From NCBI RefSeq assembly GCF_949987535.1, contig NC_080069.1:37003269-37067268 (forward strand): 64,000 nt of DNA, given 5' to 3'. The notes below the pieces were generated by a model. It worked only from the letters and a program-made list of their open reading frames with translations, had not been told where the DNA came from and did not search any database. Each line of letters starts with the position of its first letter. Positions within the stretch are counted from its first letter, which is position 1. The DNA comes from Balaenoptera acutorostrata (taxonomy: Eukaryota > Chordata > Mammalia > Artiodactyla > Balaenopteridae). Positions 1-9,889 of the stretch are shown here, piece by piece. The translations under genes and the position numbers were made by a program.

Positions 1-1438
1 GATTGAGAACCACTTATTTAAATATTCATGATGACTCATGAACATTAGGTATGACGTTCATGATATGGTAGAGTAACACTGAATAGGACTTGGTAACAGG
101 TAAGCTAAAATCCTCTGAACAGCAATATTTTTGTGATTCTTCTGTCTGCTTTTTTAGTTACTCCATCTCCTTTCTCTGAAGACAGCTGTTTCTTCTCACT
201 GTCAATATTGCTGCTTCTAAAATGTTGCTTGAATCTTTATACAACTAATCAAGGGAATCTCCAACTCAACTACAAAGTGATATGTACCAGCTTTGTCACA
301 GCTTTTTCCCTTCTAGGTTTTGAAGAGCCAAGGTTCTTAAAAAAGAGATGAATTCTAAGATCTCTTTCTGCTAAGATTCTATTATTCTTTGAAGAGTCTG
401 ACTTGTCTCTATGTACAAATTTATTCTGTGCTTAACTGTAGAGCTATTTTATTTTCTATTCAGAAAATATAGCACTGTGAATGAGGAGGAGGGCCTCTAC
501 AGAGTATACTGTTGGTACAATTAAAAGGTACCAAATAGAGGAAATTAAATAAAAATAATTTTCCAAATGGAATTTCTTAGAGCAAGAATCCCAGAGGAAT
601 TGTATGGCTACAATTGTAAGGATACTAGGAATTATTTTTCTCACATATTTCTCATTGAGAGCATATGATCATTGTCAGTTTCCCAGGGACTTCCTAATGA
701 TGCTGAATTAGGCTTTTATAACATTCATGATTATAACTAGTACATCTATATTCTCTTTAGCAAGAAGAGCTCATTATACTATTCCTCATCAGTTGTTCCT
801 CAAAAGTAAAACCATTATTCTAATTTTGATAAGGTTGTTTTTATATAACAATCAGCAAAAAAAATCTGTTCTCCCACTCTAATCTTTCCATCCAAACTGT
901 TTGAGAATTGTTACATTATTCTAAAAGACAAGAGTTTTAATGTGAAAATAAAACCTTTATTCACTATACAGGGATAAAAAATAGGTTGATGGGCCCTATT
1001 TTCATAACAGTACTGTTTGAGCCTTAAAACCTACGTTAAGCCTTGCAACAATTCTTAACACATTATTTGTTTCACATGCTTTGTCTACCTATCCAGCAAA
1101 CACCTTCTAATTTTTAAAGACTTAATTCATTAATTTATTTATTATTCAACATATATGATTTAACACCAATTATTTACTACAACTGTACCACACAGTTAAA
1201 ATGAAGAAAACCAATGTCAAAAATGATAGTGATTAAACCTTGCTTAGAACTAGTCTTTCCAAATCTCATTAAAAGGCATCACTGTCTAACCAACTTTTCA
1301 AGGTAGAAAACCTTTAGTCAGCCCTTATTCCTCTTTTTATATAAGTCCCTACATCCTCTCCATCAGAATGTCCTGCTGGCTCTACCTAAAAAAGAAAAAA
1401 AAAGCATCACTTTCCTCCATGCCACCATCACTTTAAAA
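1..1438. other. AT-rich intergenic sequence, no gene recognised
   Basis: I see no spliced exon pair, no long open frame and no repeat that I can name in this stretch. It is AT-rich with scattered homopolymers. The short open frames are of chance length. Confidence 0.5.
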
Positions 1439-1645
1439 CAACTGTTGGTAAACTTTTTCTGTAGAGTCAGATTTTAGCTACTTGTTATTTTACATCTTGC
1501 AGGCTATACTGTCTCTTGCCCTTGTAACACAAAAGTAGCCACAGACACATAAACAAATGGGTATGGCTGTGCTCCAGTAAAACTTTATCTACAAAAAACA
1601 AGTGTCAGGCTGAATTTGGCCTTGACTGTAATTTGCCAAACTTTG
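1439..1645 (-). mobile_element. Old hAT-type non-autonomous DNA transposon
   Basis: The segment runs from a degraded end near 'ttggtaaactttttctgta' to 'atttgccaaactttg'. In between it contains the 'ggctgtgctccagtaaaacttta' type of interior found in a common mammalian hAT-Charlie-like element with CAGGGGTCGGCAAAC-type ends. Both ends are mutated and no 8-bp target duplication is legible. I am confident of the general class but not of the subfamily. Confidence 0.6.
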
Positions 1646-1659
1646 GCTTTCTCCTAAAT

Positions 1660-2190
1660 TACTGCTACAGACTCCATTCTCTATTCTCCATTCTCTAACC
1701 ATTCTCTCTGCTGACACTATTTCCCTCTATAATCCATTTTCCACATAGCAGCAATAGTGACTATTTAAGAATATAAATTATTAGTAAATCTTTAATTTAA
1801 AATGTTTTAATAATGACCCACTGCACAAAGAATAAAGTCCAAGCTCCTTACTATGGCCTATAAGACCTTGTATGATCTTCCCCTACTTACCTCTCCAATT
1901 TAATCTATCAATTTTTCCCTTGACTCAAGCATATTAAGCAGGTCTTTTCTCAGGTGTTTTTATGTCATGGCCTCAGAGATTTTATCTCAGACCACCTTAT
2001 TTAAAGTAGGGAACTCCACTATTCTGTACTATTTTATTGCCTCTATAGCATATATCACAATGTTTAATTATCATGTTTACTTTTTTTATCTGCCTCTCTC
2101 ACTAGAGAATAATATCTTTTCCAAGAAAATGTCTGTATTCTTCAAAATTTTATCCCCAGGACCAGCACAGAGTAGGCACTCAATAAATGA
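1660..2190 (+). mobile_element. LINE L2 fragment, sense
   Basis: This looks like the L2 3' region. It has 'aataaagtccaagctcctta', then the 'ctcactagagaataa' and 'gtctgtattc' section, and finishes with 'agtaggcactcaataaatga', the typical L2 3' end. It is strongly diverged and has no coding capacity. Confidence 0.65.
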
Positions 2191-2589
2191 GCGGAATTTA
2201 TTAACAAAAACACATCCTTGATCTCATAGAACCTTGACATCTAGTGAGAGAGACAAATACTCAAAAGTTCACACACATGAAATTGCTATAAGTGCTTTGG
2301 CAGAACAGAGTGCTGTAAGAAAGAGGTACTGAGGAAACAGTTTAAAAAGTAAGGAGATCTAAGAAGAGAATGTCAGTCAGAGGGCACATACAGCATGTGC
2401 AAAATCCTCATGGGCTTCACACAACTTATAGAAGTCTATTTGGTTCCTGAGTTTGGGTAATTTCTAGAACTAAATATTAATAGATTCAGTTAAGTTTGAG
2501 CAGGGCGGTTATCTCTCAGTATTCAAACTCCAGAACAATTAGCTTAAATTAGGATGATTTCCTTTTGGACTGAATAGGGGTAAGGCTCC

Positions 2590-3015
2590 TTTTGATCCGG
2601 TTCCTGTGTTCCTCTTTAACTTCATTTTCTCCATCTCTCCTGATTTCATTCCAAACTGGCCTCCTTGCTATTCCTTAATCATGGTAAGCATACTCCACCT
2701 TAGTCCCCTGAGATTTCTGTTCCTTCCGCCAACACTCCTCCTAAATACCAAAGTGACTGATTCTTTCACTTCATTCAGGGTTCTGTTCAAATGGCATCTC
2801 CTCAGAGGTATCTTCTCTGACCACCCAATCTAACATAGCACTCCCTGCCACTCTCTCTTCGTTCACCCTGCTTGATTCCATTTTCAGAGAAAAATATGAA
2901 CTGTCTGGTATTGTTTATTTCAACTTAAATATAAGTTCCCCAGAGCAGGGACTTATGTTCACTGCCATATTCTGGGCACCTAGGACAAAGTTTGAAACTC
3001 AAATACTTGTCAAAT
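2590..3015 (+). mobile_element. LINE L2 fragment, sense
   Basis: A second diverged L2 3' segment. The marker phrases are 'ttcaaatggcatctcctcag', 'tctctgaccacccaatctaa' and 'ccagagcagggactta', in the order found at L2 3' ends. It follows the first copy with about 400 bp of unassigned sequence between, so the two are probably separate remnants. Confidence 0.65.
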
Positions 3016-3034
3016 TAACAAATATTTATATATA

Positions 3035-3240
3035 GCTAACATTTTGAGGGTTTATGTGTGCCAGACATGCAATTTAGATGTAGTAGTTCATTTAAGCCTC
3101 ACAGCAACCCTTTCATTACTTCATGTAAGCAATATTATTAGTTCCATTTTACAAATGGTGAAACAGATAAAGGTTAACCATGGTCACACAGCTAGAAAGT
3201 GGCAGAGTCTGGATTTGAACCAAGCTATCTGAACTTGTAG
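3035..3240 (-). mobile_element. SINE MIR, antisense
   Basis: Read on the plus strand, this has the reverse-complement MIR core: 'ccattttacaaatggtgaaa' followed by 'ggtcacacagctagaaagtgg' and 'tctggatttgaacc'. Those phrases correspond to the tRNA-derived head and conserved core of MIR. The copy is ancient. Confidence 0.75.
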
Positions 3241-3409
3241 CTACAATGCTGTAGCAGTTCACACATGAATGAACAATTCCTTGGAACTGAGTAGCCCTGC
3301 CCCTTTTAAATGAGGTATGAGCATCCCAGTTACTATAATCTCCACTCAGCAGCTTCATCCATTTATTTCACCTGCCAGGTTTCTATAGGTATTTATATTT
3401 GTGGTCCCC

Positions 3410-3600
3410 GAATTATAGTGCCATCAATTCCTAGCCGTCAGAGCTGAGGCTTGTTACTTAAACGTCTCTGAACTTTAGCTCTGAATCCCTCATCTATTTA
3501 ATGAGATCAATATCTTCCTCAAAGGAAAACATGTACATAAACAATTAGCATGTTTCTGGGCACAGAACAAGCACTCAATATCTGGTAGCTTTTGTTATGC
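3410..3600 (+). mobile_element. SINE MIR, sense, very diverged
   Basis: The order 'tgttacttaaacgtctctga', 'atccctcatctatttaatga' and 'gggcacagaacaagcactca' follows the MIR core and tail in sense orientation. Divergence is high, so the limits are approximate. Confidence 0.5.
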
Positions 3601-3689
3601 CACTATTAATAATGAAAGCTGTTAATTTAGGGGCAAGAAGCCATCCCAGATGACTTGTGGCAGATAACCATACCCTCCTTAAATTCTCT

Positions 3690-3871
3690 CTTGGTGACCC
3701 AGTAAAGGTGATCCTGACTCAGTACATCATATATTAAGCTCTTTGTGTAATAAACTGAACTAAATATCTCAACCTTTATTCTTGGTGACCCAGTAAAGGT
3801 GATCCTGACTCAGTACATCATATATTAAGCTCTTTGTGTAATAAACTGAACTAAATATCTCAACCTTTATT
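3690..3871. repeat. Perfect 91-bp tandem duplication (2 copies)
   Basis: Bases 3690-3780 and 3781-3871 read identically, beginning 'cttggtgacccagtaaagg' and ending 'ctcaacctttatt'. The flanks on either side do not continue the repeat. I found no mismatch between the copies, so the duplication is recent compared with the surrounding L2 and MIR fossils, or it is an assembly artefact. Confidence 0.9.
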
Positions 3872-3934
3872 CACCTACTTAATAACAAATCTACCATTCA
3901 CTAAGAACTGAGGCATACAACAACAGAGAATAAA

Positions 3935-4175
3935 AATACCAAACATTTACTTAGGGTTTACTATGAGCCAGACACTGGGTCACATAAATGCTTTGCTTAA
4001 CACCATCTCATTTAATAATCACAAGAACTCACTCAGCAAAGATCTCAGTTTTACAGACGAGGAAACCACCCAAAGTTGCTCAGCAAATGACTGTCAGAGT
4101 CAGCACTAGATCCAAGGGCAGTCCGACTTCAGAGTACAGGTTCTCAACTCTGAATCACAAAGAACTGGTCCCAGC
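3935..4175 (-). mobile_element. SINE MIR, antisense
   Basis: The plus strand shows 'ttactatgagccagacactg', then 'ctcatttaataatcacaag', 'cagttttacagacgaggaaa' and 'agtcagcactagatccaag', which is reverse-complement MIR. It abuts the CpG island to its right. Confidence 0.65.
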
Positions 4176-4314
4176 CCTATAAGTGGTTCACAATCTCCAG
4201 CTGTCACTCACAGGAGCCACAAGGTAAAACCCCAACCCCAAGGGAACTGGCAGGAACAGGTCCAACCCTACGCAGTAAAGACAGTTGGTCTGGGGAGAGA
4301 GGGGAGCTCGGAGC

Positions 4315-5165
4315 TTATACCTTTGCTGTTGGTTTCCGCGCGGGGCTTCGGGACAGAGAGATCCATCTGGCCAGGGGGAAGGGCCTGGCAGCATTTAACA
4401 CCTGACAGGCGGCGGAGGACCGCCAGGAGGAGGCTGGCGGGCGGACGGCGGCCAACTCCACCTGCCGCCGCCCTCTGTACATCGATCCCCCCCCCCGAAG
4501 CCCGACGTCACGGGACGAGAGGGAGCAAAGGTGGAGCCTGACGGGGTCCAAGGAGAACGGCCGGTGGCGTTCGAGACAGCGGCAGAGCCGGAGGGCGCTG
4601 TGGAAGCTGGCAAGGCGGTGCTCACCTAATCGTCTGGGGCTCCGCCGCCGGGGGAGGACAACAAGCACGCAGGTCGACCCCCTAGCCTCCCTTTCAGTAA
4701 CGGGCCTCCCTCTGGGACCCACCGCAACTTCCAGCCCTGACTCGGAAAGTCCCGCGAGAACTGGCTCCCGAACTGTTTTCGGGATCTCACGAGAACAAAA
4801 TCTTGGTTGACATGGGCGGAGCGATCTTCCTGCCGTCTTTCCTCTAGGAAGCCGGTAACGCAAAGATCCGCGATAGTTGCAAGTATCGCGAAGTTTGATA
4901 TCGCCTGCTAGCCTGCTGCGGCTCTTGTGGCTGCGGAGAGAGGCAGGATGCTCATGGGCGTGGATCTGCTGTGGGTCTTTTAAGGACCGGTAAGGAGGGT
5001 GACGGCCTGGCAGGAGACCGTCGTCCCCGCGATCGTATCTTGTGGCTTATATTAGGCTCTTGGTTCCTTCGTCGTGTTGCTGGACGCCCAGGGACTTTAG
5101 GAGGCGAGCGGTTCCCTCTTGGAGTGCCGCCTCAGCCGTGTGGACTCCGACGGCTCAGGACACCC
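4315..5165. promoter_or_regulatory. CpG-island promoter, possibly bidirectional
   Basis: This is the only long GC-rich, CpG-dense stretch outside the L1 5' UTRs. It contains a GC box (GGGCGG near 4815), two CGAGAAC-type motifs ('cccgcgagaac' and 'ctcacgagaac', resembling the TCTCGCGAGA promoter element), an ETS-like 'aggaagccgg' and no evident TATA box. These are usual features of housekeeping mammalian promoters. A consensus splice donor lies on the plus strand at 4989/4990 (accg|gtaagg). Another lies on the minus strand at 4626/4625 (gattag|gtgagc). First exons in both directions are therefore possible. I cannot name either gene, and no coding exon clearly linked to it was found in the window. 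Confidence 0.75.
4890..4989 (+). other. Candidate non-coding first exon ending in a splice donor
   Basis: The 3' limit is the donor accg|gtaagg at 4989/4990, a strong match to the mammalian consensus. The transcription start is not visible; 4890 is only a notional left edge inside the CpG island. A tiny frame starts at the ATG at 4948 and stops at TAA 4981-4983 (11 codons). If transcribed, the exon would carry a short upstream ORF rather than the main coding start. No downstream partner exon could be assigned. Confidence 0.4.
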
Positions 5166-5545
5166 AGAGAAGGCATATTTTCTTAGGTTATATACTAAAA
5201 TGTAGTAAGTTATAAATAACTTCTTTGAGTACAAAACCTGCAACACATGCCCTAAGTAGAAGGCAAAGGTAAAGATACTATGAAAACTTGAAAGGGTTTT
5301 TTCGTGTACCATCCCAAGTTACCAGTGGTTTGTATAACACGTTATGGGTAAACACTAAGCAAACCATCAGGCTGTTTTGGTAAGCAACTTCAGGGCAGCA
5401 TGCCACTCAGGAATTAATGAATACTGCTCATCTAATACTTTTCCAGACGTTGTATGTAGATTAATCCAAAAATGCTTCCTCACATGTTAAAATGTTTTTG
5501 TGTGCTGTAGGATATTTCATTGAAGTAGATTAGCCTGCATGGGAC

Positions 5546-6043
5546 TGTATTAGTTTCCTATGGCTGCTGTAACAAATTACCAAAAACTTAATGGCTTAAA
5601 ACAGCATAAAAGTGTTATCTTATAGTTCTGTAAGTCAAAAGCCCTACATTGGTCTCATTAGGCTAAAATCAAAGTGTCAACTGGGTTGCCTTCTTTTCTG
5701 GAGGCTCTGCAGAGTATCTTTCCTCGCCTTTTCCAGCTTCTAGAGGCTATACACATTCCTTGGCTCACGGACACCCTTCTGTCTTCAAAGCCAGCAATGT
5801 TGCATCCCTCTGACCTTTCCATAGTCACATCTCCCTTTAATTGCAGCAGGGAAAGACTATTTGATTTTAAGGGCTCACATGATAAGATTGGGTCCACCAA
5901 TAATCCAGGATAATCCTCCCATATCAAGGTCTATACCCTTTTTCACATCAGCAAAGTCCCTTTGCCATATAAAGTAACATATTCATGGGTTCCAGGGATT
6001 AGGATGTGAATATCTTTGGTGGATCATTATTCTGCCTACCACA
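5546..6043 (-). mobile_element. MaLR (MLT1-type) solo LTR, antisense
   Basis: The plus strand starts 'tgtattagtttcctatggct' and ends 'attattctgcctaccaca', the reverse complement of MLT1-type LTR ends. The interior phrases 'ttggctcacggacacc' and 'ggttccagggattaggatgtg' also fit. The flanks gggac (5541-5545) and gggtc (6044-6048) look like a slightly mutated 5-bp target-site duplication. No internal MaLR sequence is present. Confidence 0.85.
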
Positions 6044-7567
6044 GGGTCTTAATGAGAAAAACTATATGGCTATTTGCTCTGTAAATAGGTATCCATTCTT
6101 TGACAGATACTAAAAATTAGCGTGTTTTCATAAAATGCTTCATCTAGAATAGCACTTGTTTCTGTTTACCAGCAGGTAAAAATTTTGTACGGAAGAGAAA
6201 CATCTAATTCATCCATTATGTTGGTCCTCACACATGGTTAAGAGGTTAAGTCATTTAACCCCACTGCTTCAGTGTCCTCACCCATGATAGATTAATAATA
6301 GGGTTACTGTAAACATTAAATAAAATAAATAAAACACCTAAAACAATACCTAGTCTCAGTAAGGATTTAGTATTGCAATATACTATTGTTATCAATAGAA
6401 TGCATCCACTTGAAAGTTGAATTCTGCATAGCCATTTCTTCAATTTAATATTTTGGCTAATAGTTGATAGTACATTATTAATTAGATTAGAATTTTAGAC
6501 TAGATTCTAACTTAAACACCATGGATTATAAGGCATATTTTCTAGGTGCAGCTGAAAAAAACTCATTATAATTGTTACTCTTGATTTTAACATGCATCTT
6601 GATATTGGAAATTCTAAAATGTAGGGGAAAATCTTCTTGGAATTGGAATTGATGAAATATATCTGTTTTACTTAAATTCTGTTCACATTGTCCCTAAAAT
6701 CAATAGCAATTGGAAATTTCAGTCAAGCTTACTTTTTTTTTTCTGCAACTATCAGAGAAGAAATTTGATTTTTTTCTCATACTGAAATGACTAGTTATGT
6801 AATATTGTCTTATTTTTTAATGTCTTATTTTTCCAGAGGTCCACTGATTTAAGATGTTCATTTCTAAAGAGCTGACCTCTAAATAGGAGTGATTAGACAA
6901 ATCACAAAGAAGTAAATATTGATTTAAATGAAAGAGATCATCTGGGTGATGGAATACTCTTGTGACTAACAGAAGTGAAGGGGGCCTCAATTTCTGAGTG
7001 TTTCTTATTTAATCTCACCACCATGGTTATGATACATGGTGAAGCAGAAATAATCATGACATAAAAATTTGTTTTAGTGAATTACATGCCTCACAAAATT
7101 AGACATCCTGAAACATTCCTTCCCCCATTTAACAGTAGCTTTTGTCTGAGCCCATTAGAGTGACATCCTTGTCTAGGTGCTGATATTTTAAGCATCCAAA
7201 ACTGTAAAACTGCACTGCAAAGTGAAATTGAAAGCCTTGCAAAATATTGACGAATTACCAAAAGTCAATAAAAATGATATTGGATAACTAAGTCGGATGC
7301 AAAACCATTGGGAAAGTATGATCTAGCAAAATTAAGCCTGTAAAATCTACAAAAAGAGAAAAAACACAGATGATGATAGCATGGGCATTTCAAAAGAGTA
7401 TTACTTGAATATCAGAGGCCCTTGAGAAAGAGGATTAAACCTTTTAATATTTTACAAAAAAGTAGACTTTATATTCACACTGCAGAAGTCAAATATGAAT
7501 CTATCTGTGGTTCATAGACCTCCAAAATTGTGAGTTAATCCAGCAAAAAGGCTCAAGAAAAAAATAG
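6044..7567. other. Intergenic sequence, nothing recognised
   Basis: AT-rich sequence without splice-flanked open frames that I can support and without a repeat family I can name with confidence. Confidence 0.4.
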
Positions 7568-7572
7568 GTATG

Positions 7573-7939
7573 TGTCTTAGTCCATTTTGGTTGCTGTGAC
7601 AAAATTCCACAGACTGGGTAGCTGTGGATAAACAGCAGAAATTTATTTCTCACCGTTCTGGAGGCTGGAAAATCCAAGATCAATGTGTCAGCATGGTAGC
7701 ATTCTGGTGAAGGCCCTCGTCCAGTTCATAGCTGGCCCTTTCTTGCTGTGTCCTCACATGGTGGAATGGGCTAGAGAGCTCTGTGGTATCTCTTTTTTAA
7801 GAGCATTAATCCTGTTAATGAGGGCTCCGTCTCATGAACTAATCACCTCCCAAAGACCTCACCTTCTAAAACCATCACAATGGGCATTAGAATTTCAACA
7901 TATGAGTTTTGAGGGGACACAAACATTCAGACCTTAGAA
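7573..7939 (-). mobile_element. MaLR (MST-type) solo LTR, antisense
   Basis: The reverse complement of an MST-type LTR is recognisable throughout. It starts 'tgtcttagtccattttggtt', continues with 'cagaaatttatttctcac', 'tgctgtgtcctcacatggtg' and 'gaactaatcacctcccaaag', and ends 'gacacaaacattcagacc'. A perfect 5-bp target duplication, gtatg, flanks it at 7568-7572 and 7940-7944. The antisense polyadenylation signal appears as 'tttatt' near 7641. Confidence 0.9.
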
Positions 7940-8139
7940 GTATGAAAACATAAGACAACATAAGAAATTGAGTCTAAGAGTTTTAGTTAGCTGATTTTAG
8001 GTTGTAACATTTCTCCCCTGATACAGTTTTCCAGCCATTGTATCAAGGGGAAGAAAGGAAGAACAGATGAGGGCAGGGTAGAGATGATAGAAATAGATGT
8101 GTCCTTGTTTGCCAATAAGTAACCTAAACCTTAAAGTTT

Positions 8140-8270
8140 AAAAGTCAATGTTATGCAACAGTGTGAATGTACTTAATACTACTGAACTGTACACTTTAAA
8201 ATGGTGAAGAAGGTAAATTTCATGTAATACATATTCTTTTACTCTCATTAAAAAACAAAACAAAAAACTT
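8140..8270 (+). mobile_element. Old L1 3' end, sense
   Basis: The phrase 'actgaactgtacactttaaa' followed by 'ggtaaatttcatgtaatac' and an A-rich tail is the terminal 3' UTR seen again at 14800, 21940 and 57400. Only the last ~130 bp are present, so this is a heavily 5'-truncated insertion. Confidence 0.7.
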
Positions 8271-9091
8271 GGGTCAACAAAAGGACAATTTGATTCTTGA
8301 GTCAGGTGTAGTGAAAGATATATAGTGAATGGCAGGTTAGTGTTAGGAATGTGATGAGCATTATTACCTCTTGAACCTTCACCAATGCTGTTTTTACTTC
8401 ATAGACTCATTATGTATTAGAACTTGAAGAAATCTAAGGGATTCCTTGATCCTGTGCTCTAATTTAAAGACAAGAAAGTAGTTTTGAGAAATGTTAGGTT
8501 ATTTGCCCCTGGTCACAAATAGCAAATAAAATCAGGACTAGAACATGATTCCTGATACTCATTGCAATATGATAAGTATACAAAAATATTTCACAGAAGA
8601 TACTTTTAGATTTGAAAAATTAAATGCTGTGATTCAATTTCATGTAATACTTCATATCACATGTCACATAGTAAGCCTAACAAATCTGCAACAAAACACG
8701 AGGAACTGCAGGTTGAAATAATTTTATAAAAATACTCAAAATGCATAGCAGACCTTGCAAAATAAAGTATGTAAAATACTCATAGGCCAAAAGTAAGGAG
8801 GGAGGTGAAAACTAGCTTTTTAAGCTGGCGCTTATGCCACTGCTGTCCTGGAAGCATATGCCCATCTCAGTTACCAAAAGGTCTGAGTTTTAACAGTTTT
8901 GTGGGGACAGAAGACATGGTCTTAAGCTCTCATAAGGTCCCAAATTGGAACTGAGGCTCTCATTTGAAATCAGAAACCTTGAAAGGTAACATCCTCAGTG
9001 AAACAGTGCGCTAGAAGAAAACTCTGGAGAGCAGAAAACAGGGAGGATGAAGAAGAGAGACTTGTTTTTCTTGGCATGGGCTCTTTGGACA
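8271..9091. other. Intergenic sequence, nothing recognised
   Basis: No gene or named repeat is visible. Short open frames on both strands have no flanking splice signals that I would trust. Confidence 0.4.
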
Positions 9092-9134
9092 GGGTGTGTG
9101 TGTGTGTGTGTGTGTGTGCACGCACGTGTGTGTT
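9092..9134. repeat. (TG)n microsatellite
   Basis: An uninterrupted TG run followed by an imperfect 'cacgcacgtgtgtgtg' section. It is a simple sequence repeat, probably length-polymorphic. Confidence 0.9.
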
Positions 9135-9639
9135 CTTCCTCTGACATTTTGAAACCACAGCCATGCCCCCAAATGGATTACAATTTGAATTCACATAATC
9201 TGCATGATCTAGGAAACCCCAAGCCATGATAATAGCATAATGTAGTGCCAGTTTAATTACATTCAGGTTGGGAGAAAGAAAATAGCATATCCTCTCTAAA
9301 AGAAAACATGTTAAAACAAAGACCCCTCAAAATTCTTAGAGATAAAGCCCTATAAAACAGTTCACAGTCCCCAAACTGCAAAACACAAAAATGAGCCACC
9401 ATGAACAAAAGCCAGTAGGAAAAACATGCAACAAAGATAGACCCTTAGTAATTTCAGTTATTAGAAGTATTAGATAAAAGTTTGTGTGTGTGTGTATAGA
9501 TAAAATACGTACTGATATTTTAAAAAATGAAACTGAACATGAGAAAGAGAAAAGACACAGTCAAAAAACAGCAAATAGATTTTTTTAAAAGGACTAGAAC
9601 TTTTGGAAATGACAATTTTAATTACTGAAATTAAAAACT

Positions 9640-9830
9640 CAATCGTAAGTTAAATGGCAGATTAAACACACCATAACATACCATATAACACAGGGAACTA
9701 TATTCAGTATCTTGTAATAACCTATAATAGAAAAGAATCTGAACTGACTTTGCTGTACACCTGAAACATTGTAAATCAACTATAGTTCAAAAAAAATAAA
9801 AACTAAAAAATATAAAATTGAAAAAATAAA
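9640..9830 (+). mobile_element. L1 3' end, sense, 5'-truncated
   Basis: It contains 'cacagggaactatattcag', 'ttgctgtacacctgaaacat' and 'tgtaaatcaactatagttc' followed by an A-rich tail. This is the 3' terminus of a mammalian L1 family different from the neighbouring old L1, so it is a separate insertion. Confidence 0.7.
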
Positions 9831-9889
9831 AGCAGAGCAGACATATCCCCCCCTCCCAAAAAAAAAGAAAGAAAAGAAAAGAAAAAACC

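Noticed and set aside
4315..4863. 182-codon open frame on the minus strand in the CpG island
   Set aside because: GC-rich sequence has few stop codons, the product is rich in Arg, Pro and Ser with no recognisable domain, and a strong splice donor lies within it. I treat it as a chance frame over a promoter or first exon.
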